Notes under the pieces: generated by a model | Database searches by the model: none | What the model saw: the letters and a program-made list of their open reading frames with translations, nothing else | What the model was told of the DNA's origin: nothing | Shown here: one piece after another, positions 1 to 9,554 of the stretch | Layout: each line of letters opens with the position of its first letter | How positions within the stretch are numbered: position 1 is the stretch's first letter | Source of the DNA: Mucilaginibacter sp. SMC90 | GTDB taxonomy: Bacteria > Bacteroidota > Bacteroidia > Sphingobacteriales > Sphingobacteriaceae | DNA: 64,000 nt | Assembly: GCF_022811725.1 (NCBI RefSeq) | Contig: NZ_CP094527.1 | Span: forward strand, 2,728,001-2,792,000 | Reading direction: 5' to 3' | Made by a program: the position numbers and the translations under genes

Positions 1-30
1 ACTTTATACAAGTCCCTCAAACCATCACCT

Positions 31-2175
31 ATGAAAAAAGTAATTATCCCGGTAAGTATTTTGATCTTTGCCGCTTCGTGCAAACAAAAAACAGAAACTA
101 CTATGTATAAATGGCCTGATGTAAAACCTCCCATTGCCGAAGTTAAGCCGCATATCCGCACCATCCACAATGATACGGTTACTGATAACTATTACTGGAT
201 GATAGACTATTTTAAGAAAGGGCCTGACAGTACCAAAGCCGTGGACTACCTGAAAGCCGAAAACGCCTATCAGGATACCATGATGAGCGGTACCAGGAGT
301 TTTCAAAAGGTGTTATTTGATGAGATGAAGGCCAGGATAAAGGAGAAGGACGAATCGGTACCGGTATTTAAAAATGGTTATTACTATTATTCGCGTACGG
401 ACGAAGGAGAAGAGTATTTTAAATATTGCCGCAAAAAAGGAAGTCTTGAGGCCAAAGAGGAAGTGTTGCTTGATGTGGATAAAATGGCCAAGGGACATAG
501 CTATTATTCGGTTAGCGGGTTTAATATTAGTCCGGATAACAAGTTGCTTGCTTATGGAGTTGATATGGTATCGCGCAGGCAGTACGCTATTCATATTAAG
601 AACCTGGAAACGGGGGAGATCTATACCGATGCAATAATTAATACAACCGGCGGATCTGTTTGGGCCAAGGATAACAAAACACTATTCTATACAGCCAAGA
701 ACCCGGAAACGCTGCTTACAGAAAAAGTTAAGCGTCATGCGCTGGGATCGAAAGAGGCTGACGTTGTTGTATACGAGGAGAAAGATAAATCAAACTACAT
801 AGGTGTAGATAAATCTAAATCAGGTGAGTATATTTTTATCCAATCGCAGGCTACCTTATCATCCGAATTAAGGTATTTGGATGCCAATAAACCTAATGAC
901 GCGTTTAAAGTTTTTCAGCCGCGCATCAAAGATGTATTATACAGCGTAACCGCGCTGGCCGATAAATTTTTGATAGTGACTAACCAGGATGCCATTAATT
1001 TTAAGTTGATGGAATGCCCGCTTAATAAAACGGAAAGCAGCAACTGGAAGGAAGTATTACCGCATCGTAAGGATGTATTGCTTGAAGGTGTTGAAGAATT
1101 TAAGGATTATATTGTGATCACCGAGCGCAAAAGCGGACTGAGCCAGTTCAGGGTGCGTAACCTTGCATCAGGACAGGAACATTACGTTGACTTTAAGGAA
1201 GCTGCTTATGCTATTTACGTTGGTGCCAATCCCGATTATAACAGCAAGGTATTAAGGTATGGTTATACATCGCTTACCACGCCATCATCTACTTTTGATT
1301 ATAACATGGATACCAAAACATCCAAACTGATGAAGCAACAGGAGGTATTGGGTGGTTACAAAACCGATGACTATGTAACCGAACGTCTTTATGCAACTGC
1401 TACCGACGGTACTAAAGTGCCGATATCGCTGGTTTACAAAAAAGGCTTTGAAAAGAATGGTAAGGCACCTTTGCTGCTGTATGGTTATGGATCGTACGGG
1501 TATACCAATGATGTGTATTTTTCAAGTGCCAGGCTGAGTTTGCTTGACAGGGGATTTGTTTTTGCAATGGCCGGAATCCGCGGAGGGCAGGAGATGGGCC
1601 GTCAATGGTACCTGGATGGTAAACTGATGAAAAAGAAAAACACGTTTACCGATTTTATTGACTGTGGTAAATACCTTGTTGATCAAAAATATACCAGTAA
1701 AGAACACCTGTATGCCGAAGGTGGGAGTGCGGGTGGTTTACTGATGGGTGCTGTAGCCAACATGGCTCCCGATTTGTGGCATGGCATTATTGCCGAAGTT
1801 CCCTTTGTTGACGTGGTGAACACTATGCTTGACGAAAGTATTCCGTTAACCACCAATGAGTTTGACGAATGGGGAAATCCTAAAAATGAGGATGCTTACA
1901 AATACATGAAGAGCTATTCGCCTTATGAAAACGTAGAGAAGAAAGCTTATCCGAATATGTTGGTTATAACCGGTTTGCACGATAGCCAGGTGCAATACTT
2001 TGAACCTGCAAAATGGGTAGCCAAGCTAAGGGCTGATAAAACAGGTAGCAACGTATTAATGCTTCATACCAATATGGATTATGGCCACGGTGGTGCATCG
2101 GGCAGGTTTGATTATTTAAAGGAAGAGGCATTGAATTACGCGTTTTTATTTGCTTTAGAGGGAATAGATAAGTGA
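31..2175 (+). CDS. S9 family peptidase, oligopeptidase B-like lipoprotein
   Basis: Serine peptidase of the prolyl oligopeptidase family (S9A), about 714 residues, the usual length. An N-terminal beta-propeller is followed by the alpha/beta-hydrolase domain. The nucleophile lies in GGSAGG (Ser566), with Asp651 (GLHDSQ) and His686 (YGHGG) completing the triad. The region before the serine (GIRGGQEMGRQWY) and after it resembles oligopeptidase B, which cuts after Arg or Lys in short peptides. The first 17 residues form a hydrophobic segment ending in a lipobox-like AASC, so export and lipid anchoring are likely. The coding start is the first ATG after the window edge, and the lipoprotein signal supports it. 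It stands alone, followed by a hairpin element and an M61 peptidase. Confidence 0.9.
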   Translation: MKKVIIPVSILIFAASCKQKTETTMYKWPDVKPPIAEVKPHIRTIHNDTVTDNYYWMIDYFKKGPDSTKAVDYLKAENAYQDTMMSGTRSFQKVLFDEMKARIKEKDESVPVFKNGYYYYSRTDEGEEYFKYCRKKGSLEAKEEVLLDVDKMAKGHSYYSVSGFNISPDNKLLAYGVDMVSRRQYAIHIKNLETGEIYTDAIINTTGGSVWAKDNKTLFYTAKNPETLLTEKVKRHALGSKEADVVVYEEKDKSNYIGVDKSKSGEYIFIQSQATLSSELRYLDANKPNDAFKVFQPRIKDVLYSVTALADKFLIVTNQDAINFKLMECPLNKTESSNWKEVLPHRKDVLLEGVEEFKDYIVITERKSGLSQFRVRNLASGQEHYVDFKEAAYAIYVGANPDYNSKVLRYGYTSLTTPSSTFDYNMDTKTSKLMKQQEVLGGYKTDDYVTERLYATATDGTKVPISLVYKKGFEKNGKAPLLLYGYGSYGYTNDVYFSSARLSLLDRGFVFAMAGIRGGQEMGRQWYLDGKLMKKKNTFTDFIDCGKYLVDQKYTSKEHLYAEGGSAGGLLMGAVANMAPDLWHGIIAEVPFVDVVNTMLDESIPLTTNEFDEWGNPKNEDAYKYMKSYSPYENVEKKAYPNMLVITGLHDSQVQYFEPAKWVAKLRADKTGSNVLMLHTNMDYGHGGASGRFDYLKEEALNYAFLFALEGIDK

Positions 2176-2214
2176 GTAGTTGGTAGGTAACAGAACTTTA
2201 ACAGGTTAATTAGG

Positions 2215-2269
2215 CACGCAAAGGCGCTAAGACGCAAAGTTTTTCTTAGCGCCTTCGCGTCTTTGCGTG
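2215..2269. repeat. Imperfect palindromic intergenic element
   Basis: A run starting CACGCAAAG and ending CTTTGCGTG folds into a hairpin of about 25 bases per arm with a few mismatches; both arms also carry the words CGCTAAG and ACGC. It lies just past the peptidase stop and could act as a terminator or transcript end structure, but it has no T-tract. Similar 'cgcaaaggcgctaagacgc' words are common between genes in Bacteroidota (from memory, unverified). Confidence 0.6.
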
Positions 2270-2396
2270 ATCATATTGGTAGCTGTTTGTAAATTTTATC
2301 TCCTTAAAATAGATAGCTTTATCTTTATAGCTAATTTAAGGTGAGTAGTCGAATAAATAATTGCGGTTTATTATATTCGGCAAAACCACTGCGATA

Positions 2397-4202
2397 ATGA
2401 GATTACTATCTAAGTTAACCCTGTCATTTTGCCTGTTTTTGAGCACCGGCGCTTGGGCTCAGCAGCTTGTTAATATGCAATATTCGGTATCGATGGAAAA
2501 GGCGGCCGAACATTTGTATCATGTTGAGCTCACCAATAAAACCCACCTCCAAACGCTTAGTTTTAAAATGTGCGTTTGGACGCCCGGGTATTATCAGCTG
2601 ATCAATTTTGCAGGTGCCGTACAGAATTTTACTGTTGCCGATGCAAAAGGCAACCCGCTTAAATTTGATAAGCCTACTAAAGATACATGGAAGGTTACTA
2701 ACCCTGCAGCCGGTGATGTGAAGATCACTTACGATGTTAAAGCCGTTGTGCCCTTTGTAGGCAACGTTTATTTGGATGAAACAAGAGCTTACATTACGCC
2801 CGGCGGCTTGTTCATGTACCTCGAGCAGGAATTGCGCCACCCGGTTACCATCAAAATGAAGCCATACAGCAAGTGGAAAGATTTGGTAGCAACGGGACTG
2901 GATACCTTGAAAGGACAATACCATATTTATAAAGCGGCCAATTTTGATGTGCTTTATGACAGCCCGTTTTTAATGGGCGAGCTGGAAGTATTGCCGCCAT
3001 TTAACGTGCAAAACAAACCGCACAACTTTATCGGTTATAAGCTACCCGCTTTCGACAGGCAGGCGTTTATGGATGATCTGAAAAAGATCGTAGTTACCGG
3101 CAGTAATATCATAGGCGAAATCCCTTATACGCATTACACCTTTTTATCAATAGGTGAAGGTGGCGGCGGTATCGAGCATTTAAATTCAACATCATTAAGT
3201 TTTAGCGGTGGCGAGGGATTTAATACGCCCGAGGCCCGTAAAAGACTTTACAATTTTATAGCGCACGAATATTTTCACCATTATAATGTTAAACGCATCA
3301 GACCGGTTGAACTTGGTCCGTTTGATTACTCAAAAGAGAACCATACCAATATGCTGTGGGTATCGGAAGGGTTCACCGTTTATTATGAGTACATGATCAC
3401 TAGGCATGCCGATTTAATGAACAACGAAGATATGTTTGGTGATTTTCAGAACAACCTGCGTAACTACGAAAATCAGCCGGGGCATTTATATCAATCGGCA
3501 ACGCAGGCCAGTTATGATACCTGGGATGACGGGCCTAACGGCAGGCAGGGCGATGATTTTAATAAAACAATCTCTTATTATGATAAAGGACCGATTTTGG
3601 GTCTGATGCTCGATTTTAACATTCGTCACGCTACCCAAAACAAAAAAACGCTTGATGATGTAATGCGCCTGCTTTATTACAAATATTATAAAAAACTGAA
3701 CCGTGGGTTTACCGAGCAGGAGTTTAGAAACGAATGCGAAAAAATGGCCGGTGTACCTTTAACAGAGGTCTTTGAATATGCGTCGACTGTTAAACCGCCC
3801 GATTATCCTAAATATTTTGCTTATGGTGGTTTAGCTGTTGATACGGCAACTAAAGTAGTTTCAGAATCATGGGCCGGACTTAACGTGCGGCAGCAGGGCG
3901 ATACCCTCCGGATCAATACCGTTGCTTATAAATCACCAGCCTGGGACAAAGGTATCAGAGGCCGTACGGTTATCCTTACGGTTGATGGCTCCCCTGCAAC
4001 AAAGGATGTACTTTTTAAAGCTTTTGAAACCAAGAATACCGGAGACAGCTTAACACTGGGTTTGTTAAAGAATGGAGAAAAGAAAGATGTAACCATTGTT
4101 TTGGGCAGGCTGAGAGAAAAGACATTTAAAATAACGCCCTTGCCAAACCCTGATAAACTGCAGGCTGCCATTTTTAAAAGCTGGACGGAGGGTGACCGCT
4201 GA
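2397..4202 (+). CDS. M61 family metallopeptidase with PDZ domain
   Basis: Exported glycyl-aminopeptidase-like zinc peptidase of family M61, 601 residues. It starts with a signal peptide (hydrophobic stretch ending AWAQ). The zinc site is HEYFH (His290, Glu291, His294) with Glu324 in WVSEGF as third ligand. The C-terminus, from about residue 500, carries a PDZ-like domain (AWDKGIRGRTVILTVDG) expected to bind peptide ends. An in-frame TTG lies 12 codons upstream, but the ATG at 2397 begins the signal peptide directly and is preferred. It probably acts in the periplasm or at the cell surface on peptides, alongside the preceding S9 peptidase. The two are separate units, with about 220 bases between them. 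Confidence 0.88.
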   Translation: MRLLSKLTLSFCLFLSTGAWAQQLVNMQYSVSMEKAAEHLYHVELTNKTHLQTLSFKMCVWTPGYYQLINFAGAVQNFTVADAKGNPLKFDKPTKDTWKVTNPAAGDVKITYDVKAVVPFVGNVYLDETRAYITPGGLFMYLEQELRHPVTIKMKPYSKWKDLVATGLDTLKGQYHIYKAANFDVLYDSPFLMGELEVLPPFNVQNKPHNFIGYKLPAFDRQAFMDDLKKIVVTGSNIIGEIPYTHYTFLSIGEGGGGIEHLNSTSLSFSGGEGFNTPEARKRLYNFIAHEYFHHYNVKRIRPVELGPFDYSKENHTNMLWVSEGFTVYYEYMITRHADLMNNEDMFGDFQNNLRNYENQPGHLYQSATQASYDTWDDGPNGRQGDDFNKTISYYDKGPILGLMLDFNIRHATQNKKTLDDVMRLLYYKYYKKLNRGFTEQEFRNECEKMAGVPLTEVFEYASTVKPPDYPKYFAYGGLAVDTATKVVSESWAGLNVRQQGDTLRINTVAYKSPAWDKGIRGRTVILTVDGSPATKDVLFKAFETKNTGDSLTLGLLKNGEKKDVTIVLGRLREKTFKITPLPNPDKLQAAIFKSWTEGDR

Positions 4203-4262
4203 TTTTATTTTTTAGGATTTCACCGATTGAAGAATGATTTCATTGATTTTATAAATTAGTAA

Positions 4263-4290
4263 TTGATTGGGTAGGATTAAGTGAGTAGTT
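4263..4290 (+). repeat. Left inverted repeat flanking the toxin-antitoxin pair
   Basis: The blocks TTGATTGGGT and GTGAGTAGTT, 8 bases apart. The same two blocks occur in reverse orientation at 5081-5107, just after the PIN toxin, so the pair sits inside an inverted repeat about 0.85 kb long. The GTGAGTAGTT word also occurs near 2171, 2341 and 46521. Confidence 0.65.
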
Positions 4291-4455
4291 GGCTCAAAAA
4301 CTTTAATTATGATCTAAGTTGACCAAAGGTAGCGGATACCGTCCTGTTACTAAGGTTGGTAGGCATTTGGGCGTACAGCACGGGCTGTGGTTAACACCAT
4401 CATTTCAATAGGTAATAGTAATATTAATTGTTTATTTTTGTATAAATACGGCATT

Positions 4456-4668
4456 ATGAGCGCGGTTGAAAAATTAACCAATGTGCAATTGGAATTGTTA
4501 AAGCTATTTCCATATAATCTACCGGAGAAACAACTGGTAGAGATAAAAGACATTCTCGCGAAATATTTTGCACAATCAGCTACAAAGGAAATGGATAGAT
4601 TGTGGGAAGAAAATAATTGGGATGCAGAAACTATGGAGAATTGGACAAAAGAACATTTAAGAAAATAA
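4456..4668 (+). CDS. Putative antitoxin of a PIN-domain toxin
   Basis: A 70-residue acidic, helical protein directly upstream of a PIN-domain gene, 6 bases apart, which is the normal order for type II toxin-antitoxin pairs. No DNA-binding fold can be named from the sequence. The middle (LPEKQLVEIKDILAKYFAQ) and the Trp-rich end (RLWEENNWDAETMENW) look like the short antitoxins that precede COG1569-type PIN toxins. An in-frame GTG 23 codons upstream exists, but the ATG at 4456 removes an odd hydrophobic leader. A Bacteroidota -7 box (TATTTTTG, 4433-4440) lies 15 bases before this ATG and fits the shorter start. The pair is visibly richer in A+T than its neighbours. Confidence 0.65.
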   Translation: MSAVEKLTNVQLELLKLFPYNLPEKQLVEIKDILAKYFAQSATKEMDRLWEENNWDAETMENWTKEHLRK

Positions 4669-4674
4669 TATTAA

Positions 4675-5082
4675 ATGATCGTTGTTTTAGATACTAATGT
4701 CCTGTTGGTATCGATTCCTGAAAAATCTAAATATAGGCCAATTCTTGATAAATTAATTGATTCAAAATTTGAATTGATATTAAGTAATGAAATTCTGTCT
4801 GAATATGTAGAGATCATCGAGCAGAAAGCTAATAGCGTTGTTGCCAGTAATATAGCCGAAATGCTATTGAATTTACATAATGTGCGAAAGATAGATGTTT
4901 ATTTTGAATGGAAACTAATTGAACAGGACTTGGATGGCAATAAGTTTGTTGATGCGGCAATAGCCGGGAGTGCTGACTTTATAGTTACCAATGATACTCA
5001 CTTTCATAGATTAAAATTGATTGACTTTCCTAAGGTCAATGTGATAAGTATTGATGAATTTCTTAATCAAGTGACAGTTTAA
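4675..5082 (+). CDS. PIN-domain ribonuclease, toxin of a type II toxin-antitoxin pair
   Basis: A 135-residue PIN-domain protein, full family length. PIN toxins are Mg-dependent RNases held inactive by the antitoxin encoded just upstream. Visible active-site acids are Asp6 (VVLDTNVLL), Glu39 or Glu43 (LSNEILSEY), Asp93 (KFVDAAIA) and Asp107 (VTNDTHF). It resembles the 'putative toxin component, PIN family' group (COG1569). The stop codon lies at the edge of the right-hand inverted repeat. Codons are A+T-rich, in keeping with recent acquisition. RNA target unknown. Confidence 0.85.
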   Translation: MIVVLDTNVLLVSIPEKSKYRPILDKLIDSKFELILSNEILSEYVEIIEQKANSVVASNIAEMLLNLHNVRKIDVYFEWKLIEQDLDGNKFVDAAIAGSADFIVTNDTHFHRLKLIDFPKVNVISIDEFLNQVTV

Positions 5083-5107
5083 CCACTCACATAAATAACC
5101 CAATCAA
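5081..5107 (-). repeat. Right inverted repeat flanking the toxin-antitoxin pair
   Basis: Reverse-complement partner of 4263-4290: AACCACTCAC, a 7-base gap, then ACCCAATCAA. It starts inside the toxin stop codon. More related words (ACCATTCACCC) follow up to about 5130. Confidence 0.6.
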
Positions 5108-5135
5108 CCATTCACCCAAAATTCACCCACCCCGC

Positions 5136-5165
5136 TTGCTTTTGCATAATTAATCACTATCTTTG
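5136..5165 (+). promoter_or_regulatory. Promoter of rpsO
   Basis: TTG at 5136-5138, a 19-base spacer and TATCTTTG at 5158-5165, matching the Bacteroidota housekeeping consensus TTG-N19-TAnnTTTG exactly. The start codon follows after about 46 bases. Confidence 0.75.
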
Positions 5166-5211
5166 CACCCACAATTAATAAAATAGTTAACGCTTTAATA
5201 TTATTCAAGTA

Positions 5212-5490
5212 ATGTATTTAGGTAAAGAAGCAAAGGCAGAGATCTTTGCAAAACACGGTAAATCAGCTACAGACACAGGTTCTGCAGAAGGACAGGTAGC
5301 TTTATTCACCACTCGCATCGCGCATTTAACTGGTCACCTGAAAAAAAACAAACATGATTTTTCAACCCAGTTATCACTGCAAAAATTAGTAGGTAAACGT
5401 CGCGCTTTACTTGCGTACTTATTCAAAAAAGACATTGAAAGATATCGTGCTATCATCAAGGCTTTACAGCTAAGGGATATCATTAAGTAA
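5212..5490 (+). CDS. rpsO: 30S ribosomal protein S15
   Basis: A 92-residue protein, a little longer than the usual 89. The core TGSAEGQVALFTTRIAHLTGHL and the LQKLVGKRRALLAYLFKKDIERY segment are the S15 hallmark. It binds the central domain of 16S rRNA early in 30S assembly. The gene is next to pnp, a very widespread pairing. It has its own promoter and a strong terminator, so rpsO is mostly a single-gene transcript here. Confidence 0.98.
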   Translation: MYLGKEAKAEIFAKHGKSATDTGSAEGQVALFTTRIAHLTGHLKKNKHDFSTQLSLQKLVGKRRALLAYLFKKDIERYRAIIKALQLRDIIK

Positions 5491-5508
5491 TTCTCTCCTT
5501 TTTTATTT

Positions 5509-5540
5509 AAAAGCCATCCCCATTTTAGGATGGCTTTTTT
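5509..5540 (+). terminator. Rho-independent terminator after rpsO
   Basis: Stem AAAAGCCATCC (5509-5519) pairs with GGATGGCTTTT (5528-5538), loop of 8, and the T-run continues to 5540. Confidence 0.85.
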
Positions 5541-5617
5541 ACTTTTGAAACATATATTTACAAACATAAAATCCGATACGCTCCCGAAGATGAAAAGTGT
5601 ATCACAAACAAAAAAAG

Positions 5618-7750
5618 ATGAGTTTAAACGTAATTAAAAAAGTTATTGATCTGGGCGACGGACGCACCATTGAGATCGAGACAGGTAAACTGGCCAAGCA
5701 AGCAGATGGCTCGGTAGTAGTAAAAATGGGTGATACCATGTTGCTGGCTACTGTTGTATCATCGCCTGAAGCTAAAGAAGGTGTTGACTTCTTGCCGTTA
5801 TCTGTTGACTACCAGGAAAAATACGCTGCAACAGGCCGTATCCCGGGTGGTTTTTTACGCCGCGAGGCCCGTTTATCAGACTATGAGGTATTGATCTCTC
5901 GTTTGGTTGACCGTGCTTTGCGTCCATTATTCCCTGAAGATTATCACGCAGATACACAAGTGATGATCTCTTTAATATCTGCCGATAAAGATATCATGCC
6001 TGATGCATTAGCCGGTTTGGCAGCATCTGCAGCTTTATCTGTGTCTAACATCCCTTTTAACGGTCCTATCTCTGAAGTACGTGTTGCTAAAATTGATGGT
6101 CAGTTAGTAATTAACCCTACTTTAAGCCAGCTGGCAAACGCTACTTTAGAATTTATTGTAGCAGGCAGCGAGCATGATATTAACATGGTTGAAGGCGAAT
6201 CAAAAGAAATTCAGGAAGCTGAATTGGTTGAAGCTATCAAATTTGCCCATGCTGCTATCAAAGTTCAGTGTTTAGCTCAAAAAGAACTGACCATTGAAGT
6301 TGGTAAAACAGAAAAACGTGTTTACAGCCACGAGCACAGCAATGAGGACTTGAAAAAAGCCATCTACGCTGCTACTTATGACCAGGTTTACGCCATTGCT
6401 TCTGCTGCATCAGCAAAAGAAGAGCGTGGTGCTAAATTTAAAGAAGTACGCGACGCATACATCGAAACTTTAGGTGAGATCGACGATATCACTAAAGGTC
6501 TTGCTAAAAAATATTACCACGATGTGGAGTATGATGCTATCCGTAACCTTGTATTAGACGAAGGCAAACGTTTAGACGGTCGTACTACTACTCAGATCCG
6601 CCCGATATGGAGCGAAGTTGGTTATTTGCCATCTGCTCACGGTTCGGCGGTATTTACCCGTGGCGAAACTCAATCATTAACTACTGTTACCTTAGGTGCT
6701 AAGGATGATGAGCAAATGATTGACGGTGCGTTCATTAACGGATACCAAAAATTCCTGTTGCACTACAATTTCCCTGGTTTCTCAACCGGCGAGGTTAGGC
6801 CTAACAGGGGTGCTGGTCGCCGCGAAATTGGTCACGGTAACCTGGCTATGCGTTCATTGAAACAAGTATTGCCTTCTGAAGATGAAAACCCATACACTAT
6901 CCGTGTAGTTTCTGATATTTTGGAATCAAATGGTTCATCATCAATGGCTACAGTTTGTGCCGGTACACTGGCACTTATGGATGCGGGTGTTAAAATCAAA
7001 GAGCCAGTATCAGGTATTGCAATGGGCTTGATCACCAATGAAATGGGTACCAAATATGCTATCCTTTCTGATATCCTTGGTGACGAAGATCACTTAGGCG
7101 ATATGGACTTTAAAGTTACCGGTACTAAAAACGGTATCGTTGCTGTACAAATGGACTTGAAGATCAATGGCCTTTCGTACGAAGTTTTAACCAACGCGTT
7201 AAACCAGGCTAAAGATGGTCGTTTACATATCCTTGGCGAAATGGCCAAAACCATTACCGAGGCACGTGCCGATTACAAACCACACGCTCCGCGTATTGTT
7301 ACCATTAAAATTGATAAAGAATTTATTGGTGCAGTTATCGGGCCCGGTGGTAAAATCATCCAGGAAATGCAGCGTGAAACTGGCGCAACCATTTCTATCG
7401 AAGAAAAAGACAACCAGGGTATTGTTCAGGTATTTGCCGATAATAAAGCCTCAATTGATGCTGCTTTAGGACGCATTCGCGCTATCGCTTCAAAACCTGA
7501 AGTGGGTGAAATTTACGAAGGTAAAGTAAAATCAATTATGCCTTTTGGTGCATTTGTTGAGATCATGCCTGGTAAAGATGGTTTACTGCACATATCTGAA
7601 ATTGATCACCGCCGTATCGAAACTATGGATGGTATCTTCCAGATTGGTGATGAGGTTAGGGTAAAACTGCTTGACGTAGATAAGCAAGGTAAGCTTAAGC
7701 TGTCGCGCAAGGTTTTATTACCAAAACCGGAGCCAAAACCGAATAATTAA
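5618..7750 (+). CDS. pnp: Polyribonucleotide nucleotidyltransferase (PNPase)
   Basis: About 710 residues, the family length. PNPase degrades RNA 3' to 5' using phosphate and can also add tails. The layout is the usual one: two RNase PH domains (about 10-145 and 320-550) around a helical linker, a KH domain ([23 protein letters not shown]) and an S1 domain ([33 protein letters not shown]). The second RNase PH domain keeps [20 protein letters not shown] with the metal-binding acids. An in-frame GTG at 5597 would add seven residues; the ATG at 5618 matches homologues (MSLNVIKK). Confidence 0.97.
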   Translation: MSLNVIKKVIDLGDGRTIEIETGKLAKQADGSVVVKMGDTMLLATVVSSPEAKEGVDFLPLSVDYQEKYAATGRIPGGFLRREARLSDYEVLISRLVDRALRPLFPEDYHADTQVMISLISADKDIMPDALAGLAASAALSVSNIPFNGPISEVRVAKIDGQLVINPTLSQLANATLEFIVAGSEHDINMVEGESKEIQEAELVEAIKFAHAAIKVQCLAQKELTIEVGKTEKRVYSHEHSNEDLKKAIYAATYDQVYAIASAASAKEERGAKFKEVRDAYIETLGEIDDITKGLAKKYYHDVEYDAIRNLVLDEGKRLDGRTTTQIRPIWSEVGYLPSAHGSAVFTRGETQSLTTVTLGAKDDEQMIDGAFINGYQKFLLHYNFPGFSTGEVRPNRGAGRREIGHGNLAMRSLKQVLPSEDENPYTIRVVSDILESNGSSSMATVCAGTLALMDAGVKIKEPVSGIAMGLITNEMGTKYAILSDILGDEDHLGDMDFKVTGTKNGIVAVQMDLKINGLSYEVLTNALNQAKDGRLHILGEMAKTITEARADYKPHAPRIVTIKIDKEFIGAVIGPGGKIIQEMQRETGATISIEEKDNQGIVQVFADNKASIDAALGRIRAIASKPEVGEIYEGKVKSIMPFGAFVEIMPGKDGLLHISEIDHRRIETMDGIFQIGDEVRVKLLDVDKQGKLKLSRKVLLPKPEPKPNN

Positions 7751-7765
7751 GTAATTTTTTATAGT

Positions 7766-7797
7766 AACAAAACCCTCTTTATGAGGGTTTTGTTATT
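7766..7797 (+). terminator. Terminator after pnp
   Basis: AACAAAACCCTC (7766-7777) pairs with GAGGGTTTTGTT (7783-7794) around a short loop, followed by ATTTTG. Confidence 0.85.
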
Positions 7798-7906
7798 TTG
7801 TTTGAATTTTTTTTAATTTTTTTAAAACAAAAAGCGGATGTTTAAACTTATTAACTGTTAATACATAGTTGGTAAAACCATAATTCCGATCCTGTTTGAT
7901 AAAAAA

Positions 7907-8179
7907 ATGACCCCTGCTACTAACGATCCTTTAGATTTCCTGAATAAAAATTCGGCTGGAATGCAGGCGGGTACTCAGACTGATTTGGTTCAGCAGCTAC
8001 TGTATGAAATAATCAGGGTAAAAGAAATTATTATTTATTACGACTCCATCCCAAACGGAGGCGGTCAGTTGGGCTCATCTATCCTTAACGAACTGGTTTC
8101 AGAGGCCTATCAGTCGCTGGTTAATTATGATACCGTGCTGATGAGAAAATATTACGATTTGTTGCTGAATTGCGATTAG
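7907..8179 (+). CDS. Hypothetical protein, 90 residues
   Basis: A 90-residue soluble protein with no domain I can name. The N-terminal 25 residues are polar and Gly/Asn/Thr-rich, and the rest (LVQQLLYEIIRVKEIIIYYDSI, then SSILNELVSEAYQSLVNYDTVLMRKYYDLLLNC) is clearly helical and amphipathic, so a small helical bundle or partner-binding protein is plausible. There is no signal peptide. Codon use is normal for the window. It stands alone between pnp and a repeat element. Confidence 0.6.
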   Translation: MTPATNDPLDFLNKNSAGMQAGTQTDLVQQLLYEIIRVKEIIIYYDSIPNGGGQLGSSILNELVSEAYQSLVNYDTVLMRKYYDLLLNCD

Positions 8180-8226
8180 TCTGAACCAGGATTTGGGGGG
8201 ATTAATGGATTGCGCAGATAAAAGTC

Positions 8227-8313
8227 ATGTCATTGCAAGGCACGAAGCAATCAGTACGGAAGCATGGCCGCGCTGTATAGTTTGCGATTACCGCGCTACG
8301 CTTACAATGACAT
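8227..8313. repeat. Dispersed palindromic repeat, copy 1
   Basis: Starts ATGTCATTGCAAGGC and ends CTTACAATGACAT, with a middle CTGTATAG word. Three more copies lie at 40411-40491, 48892-48985 and 60571-60656. The ends are inverted repeats of each other. This copy has the most mismatches. Confidence 0.75.
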
Positions 8314-8373
8314 AGTTACCAGTTTCGCAGCCTGAGTCTTCCTAACCTCCAATCACCAACCTCTAATCTCTGC

Positions 8374-9540
8374 TCACAGCAACAATATATCAATCTGATG
8401 TGCATGCACCATGCCTACAACCGGCGACCATGCAAATACCGTAAACCGGCCATCCTGCGAAGCTACCAGCGCCAAAGCATCCTTCTGGTCATAAACAAAC
8501 TGAGCTGCCGCCAAATGCCTTGTACCGCCGTTTTGAGCAGGGTGGATCACCCGGGTTGAGCAGCCTACTATTGGTTCGGTCACTACGATCTCCTCGATAG
8601 GTGAGCTTTTTTCTGAGCGGCCTATTTTGGCACCGAAAGCCAGTAGCTCATGCTTATCATTTATTAGTGTAGCGCCATCTATCGACGTTAACCCGCCTAT
8701 GGTATCAACCGCACGGCGCATTTTTTCCTGCCATGAGGTGTGGTACCGGTCAATGCCTTCGTGAATCATCAGATCGGTAAGTCCTGAAAACGGAGGATCG
8801 ACAGGGTAGGAGATAGGGGTGATGATGGAATCGCGCCACTCTTCACTTCCGGAGGGGACAACCAACAATATGCCGCCGCGTTTGTGGGCTTGCATAGAGG
8901 TAGCCAGTTGAACTAATACGTTTACCGGATCATTCCATAGGGATGGCAAAGTAAAATCAAGCATGGCCGAAAGCACATTAGGACAATCAGAAATGCTGGA
9001 GCCGTGTTCATCAACTACTTTAATCTCGTCGCCTTTTAATATGGCTATGTTTACAAATTTGCCAAAACCCTCTATACGGCGATGCTTGATCACTAATAAC
9101 CCGGGTTCAATTACCTCCAGCACAAAACAATAAGCCGGGATAGCCAGGGTGGTCCCCCAGATATATAGCTCATCATCTTCTATCCAGATACCTAAATGGA
9201 TGCCCGGCTGTTGTACTGCCGAAGCAAATTTGGTTAGGATATTAGGCGCGAGTTTAATTTTACCACCAAACAACAACGGCTGACCGGCGGCTTCGGGCGG
9301 TAAAAATGCCAGGGTGAATTTTGGTGAAAATCCCTCTTCCCGGCGTAAACTGGCCCAAAATGAAATATCGATAAGTGATTCGATAGTGGTACAGCTGGGC
9401 GTAGGGGCAAGGTCTATCTCATTGTTATCGGCAAGAGCCTTGGCGTGAAAATGCCTGAAATGCCTTTCGATGATGGTTGCCACTTTGCCGGCTGCTTTAT
9501 ATGTAGGTCCTGAACTCAAAGTTTTGGTGGTGTCTTTCAT
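8374..9540 (-). CDS. Diadenylate-cyclase-like protein with N-terminal sensor domain (DACNV-type)
   Basis: A 388-residue soluble protein. The last 110 residues match the DisA_N/DAC domain, which makes cyclic di-AMP from two ATP: IDGATLI (Asp288-Gly-Ala), GTRHLAA (339-345, where the family usually has RHR) and SQDGRF (361-366, where most have S-E-E). Residues 1-270 are not a CdaA-type membrane region nor the DisA DNA-binding part, and resemble the putative sensor region named DACNV in some Bacteroidota proteins (from memory). The changed RHR and SEE motifs leave open whether it is active. It stands alone on the minus strand with a clear promoter. Activity is inference; the domain match is fairly firm. 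Confidence 0.72.
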   Translation of the reverse strand: MKDTTKTLSSGPTYKAAGKVATIIERHFRHFHAKALADNNEIDLAPTPSCTTIESLIDISFWASLRREEGFSPKFTLAFLPPEAAGQPLLFGGKIKLAPNILTKFASAVQQPGIHLGIWIEDDELYIWGTTLAIPAYCFVLEVIEPGLLVIKHRRIEGFGKFVNIAILKGDEIKVVDEHGSSISDCPNVLSAMLDFTLPSLWNDPVNVLVQLATSMQAHKRGGILLVVPSGSEEWRDSIITPISYPVDPPFSGLTDLMIHEGIDRYHTSWQEKMRRAVDTIGGLTSIDGATLINDKHELLAFGAKIGRSEKSSPIEEIVVTEPIVGCSTRVIHPAQNGGTRHLAAAQFVYDQKDALALVASQDGRFTVFAWSPVVGMVHAHQIDILLL

Positions 9541-9554
9541 TTAAATACTTATCT

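Noticed and set aside
2424..2924. Open frame of 166 codons opposite the M61 peptidase gene
   Set aside because: Shadow of the conserved N-terminal part of the peptidase; no support.
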